Assembly (NCBI RefSeq): GCF_003477605.1
Contig: NZ_QUDR01000007.1
Location: 1,039-65,038, forward strand
DNA from: Clostridium sp. AF37-5
Lineage (GTDB): Bacteria > Bacillota > Clostridia > Lachnospirales > Lachnospiraceae
Length of the DNA: 64,000 bases
Direction: 5' to 3'
The notes under the pieces are model-generated. The model had not been told where the DNA came from. It ran no database searches and saw only the letters and a program-made list of their open reading frames with translations. Below, piece after piece: positions 62,311-64,000 of this stretch; the stretch's first letter is position 1; every line of letters begins with the position of its first letter. Position numbers and translations under genes: made by a program.

Positions 62311-62846
62311 ACCGCTAAATTATTGTTTATCTCATTATTAAGCTTTATCTTATCATCAAAAGTCTTTAACAATCCTCCTATCTTTCTTTGTTCCTCAATA
62401 GGTGGCAATTCAATATCTAAATTGGCAACAACATCAGTCTGAACTCTTTGGCGACCAGATGAACCAACCATGGATTTAATCGCCGGATTGCGAACCAACG
62501 GGCTAGATATCAAATAGTACAAAAAATCAGCATCACTTACACCATCAATAGCTCGAAAGACAATGTATTCCGTTGATCCAAAACCTATTTCATCAGTATT
62601 CAAAACTGAAACTTTTGCAATTTTTCCGTTTTCAAGACAAGGAGTAATTCTTGCCATAATCGTATCATCATTTCTAAATTTTGTGCCACCCTTATATTCC
62701 CCAAGCACAAATTCTGGAACATCTCTACAAAAAGGCTGCAATTTATCCATTGGCACTTTCTTTGCAACAACGCCCTTACCTATACTCTCTCTTGGATTAA
62801 TATAAGCGATTTCTGATAGTTTTTTCGTAGTCCAATTAAACTTCAT
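62307..62846 (-). CDS. hsdS: Half-length HsdS (first recognition domain), OFF form
   Basis: 179 residues: TRD1 (LSEIAYINPRESIGKGVVAK, MARITPCLENGKIAKVSVLN), then the central helix (FDDKIKLNNEINNNLAV) and a stop straight after the repeat. The ATG overlaps the last codons of hsdM. A half S protein can sometimes work as a dimer with a palindromic target; otherwise this is the switched-off state, because the second half lies inverted next door. Confidence 0.9.
   Translation of the reverse strand: MKFNWTTKKLSEIAYINPRESIGKGVVAKKVPMDKLQPFCRDVPEFVLGEYKGGTKFRNDDTIMARITPCLENGKIAKVSVLNTDEIGFGSTEYIVFRAIDGVSDADFLYYLISSPLVRNPAIKSMVGSSGRQRVQTDVVANLDIELPPIEEQRKIGGLLKTFDDKIKLNNEINNNLAV
62315..62330 (-). repeat. 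hsdS recombination repeat, copy 4
   Basis: Minus strand ATAAACAATAATTTAG followed by CGGTTTAG, which supplies the premature stop. Forms an inverted pair with copy 3, enclosing 61649-62314. Confidence 0.9.
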
Positions 62847-64000
62847 GCCCAATCGCCCCCAGTTTCTTACGAATTTCTTCTTCCAACTCATGAGACTTTG
62901 CAAACATATCTGAAAGCTCTGATGTAAGGCGTGTCATTTTTTCTTCAAATGGTTCTCCGTCGTCTGGGGCTTCTTCAATACCAACATATCTACCCGGTGT
63001 CAGAATAAAGTCCTGCTTTTCGATTTCTTTAATGTCTGCTACAACACAGAATCCTTTCACATCTTCAAGCGTACCATCTTGAAATGATGTAAATGTATCA
63101 GACAACTTCTGAATATCTTCATCAGTAAAATCTCTATGCTTGCGGTCAACCATATAACCCATCTTGCGTGCATCTATAAATAAGGTTTTGCCTTTCTGCT
63201 TTTTGTTCTTAGAAATAAACCAAAGTGTAACCGGAATTGTAACGCTGTAAAATAACTGCGTAGGCAATGCAACGATACCCTCTACAAGGTCAGCCTGAAT
63301 AATATTCTTTCTGATTTCTCCCTCGCCGCTGGATTGAGAGGACAACGCACCATTAGCAAGTACAAGACCAATTTTCCCATTCGGTGCAAGATGATGTATC
63401 ATATGCTGAATCCACGCATAGTTAGCATTTCCTGCTGGTGGAGTTCCATATTTCCATCTAAGATCATCTTTTAGCTTATCTTGTCCCCAGTTTGAAAGAT
63501 TGAATGGCGGATTTGCCATAATAAAATCAGCTTTAAGCGTTTTATGTAAATCATTGAAAAAAGTATCTGCCTGATAAGGTCCAAAATCTGCGTCGATACC
63601 GCGAATAGCCATATTCATTTTTGCCATCTTCCAAGTATCAGCGTTAGACTCCTGACCATAAACAGCGATTTCTCCACGCTTTCCACTGTGTGCCTGAATA
63701 AATTTTGCACTCTGAACAAACATACCACCAGAACCACAACATGGGTCATATACACGACAGTTTTTGAATGGTTTCAAAATAGCAACGATTGTTTTAACGA
63801 TACTTGCAGGAGTATAGAACTCGCCACCTTTAACACCCTCGTATGCTGCAAACTGCTGAATACAATACTCGTATGTTCTGCCAAGAAGGTCTTTGCTTTC
63901 TTCTGTATCGCCCATATCCATATTGGTGAAAAGATCAACAACCTCACCTAATACTCGCTTATCCAAATCTAGACTTGCATAATTCTTTGGCAGCACATTT
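62836..64000 (-). CDS. hsdM: Type I restriction DNA methyltransferase subunit HsdM (N-terminus outside window)
   Basis: At least 388 residues; the frame runs to the right edge. Motifs: SAM-binding DPCCGSGGMFVQ (motif I), catalytic NPPFNLSNWG (motif IV, N6-adenine), and HsdM context GEFYTPASIVKTIVAILKPF. Methylates adenine at sites chosen by HsdS. The missing part is the N-terminal domain, normally 100-150 residues. The stop overlaps the half hsdS start by 11 bases, so the two are translated together. Confidence 0.95.
   Translation of the reverse strand, partial: NVLPKNYASLDLDKRVLGEVVDLFTNMDMGDTEESKDLLGRTYEYCIQQFAAYEGVKGGEFYTPASIVKTIVAILKPFKNCRVYDPCCGSGGMFVQSAKFIQAHSGKRGEIAVYGQESNADTWKMAKMNMAIRGIDADFGPYQADTFFNDLHKTLKADFIMANPPFNLSNWGQDKLKDDLRWKYGTPPAGNANYAWIQHMIHHLAPNGKIGLVLANGALSSQSSGEGEIRKNIIQADLVEGIVALPTQLFYSVTIPVTLWFISKNKKQKGKTLFIDARKMGYMVDRKHRDFTDEDIQKLSDTFTSFQDGTLEDVKGFCVVADIKEIEKQDFILTPGRYVGIEEAPDDGEPFEEKMTRLTSELSDMFAKSHELEEEIRKKLGAIGHEV

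Overview
The window looks like chromosomal DNA of a gut or rumen clostridium, most likely a Lachnospiraceae (Bacillota). The evidence is AT-rich coding with AGGAGG-type ribosome binding sites; a modular GH10 xylanase with a Thr-Pro linker and a lysine-rich Ig-like N-terminus; a BspA-like leucine-rich-repeat surface protein; and small families common in that group (YjfB-like motility protein, DUF3877-like protein). No rRNA, tRNA or CRISPR array was seen. Species cannot be named from the sequence alone.

Layout. 0-17.8 kb: a large BspA-like surface protein with a decayed paralogous tail beside it; an XRE regulator; an ECF sigma/anti-sigma pair; a CopZ-like metal-binding protein; an AIM24-type protein; the xylanase with a good promoter and a perfect 18-bp leader palindrome; a CbiT-like methyltransferase-feoA-feoB operon; an MmcQ/YjbR-MGMT fusion; and a secreted SH3/FN3-like protein. 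17.8-37.4 kb: a LytTR two-component system behind direct repeats; a MATE exporter; an orphan HicB; a HAD phosphatase; a second ECF sigma/anti-sigma pair; a Crp/Fnr regulator divergent from a ferredoxin with a 14-bp palindrome at about -41.5; HxlR and flavin-binding proteins; a macrodomain/class-M sirtuin pair; an MntP Mn exporter; glutamate dehydrogenase next to an Lrp regulator; an esterase; and an M20 peptidase. 37.4-48.6 kb: a MoxR-DUF58-transglutaminase-like membrane operon together with two exported Ig/LRR proteins, then an AlbA_2/HATPase protein and a NifX-FKBP fusion. 48.6-64 kb: a defence island read leftward, containing hsdM, a half hsdS, an inverted silent hsdS half, a tyrosine recombinase, a complete hsdS, small ORFs, an FRG-domain protein, hsdR, a Kiwa-like kwaA-kwaB pair, an AlbA_2 pseudogene, a PLD/helicase/DUF3427 protein and a Nudix hydrolase.

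Two things stand out. First, the type I restriction locus carries four copies of a ~15-bp sequence (TAAACAATAATTTAG) in two inverted pairs, placed in frame in the middle of the hsdS genes and flanking a tyrosine recombinase. One pair is in the ON arrangement and the other is in the OFF arrangement with its second half inverted, so this is a phase-variable specificity system. Second, three intergenic elements (14.5, 21.3 and 22.0 kb) share a fixed 147-148 bp core: identical TTCCAGTAAT ends and unrelated but self-complementary arms, folding into the same shape (long basal stem, inner hairpin, tiny GNRA-type hairpin followed by CACGA or a close variant). Two of them also share outer inverted ends GTGTCAA/TTGACAC. 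I do not recognise this family; it behaves like a structure-conserved mobile or RNA element.
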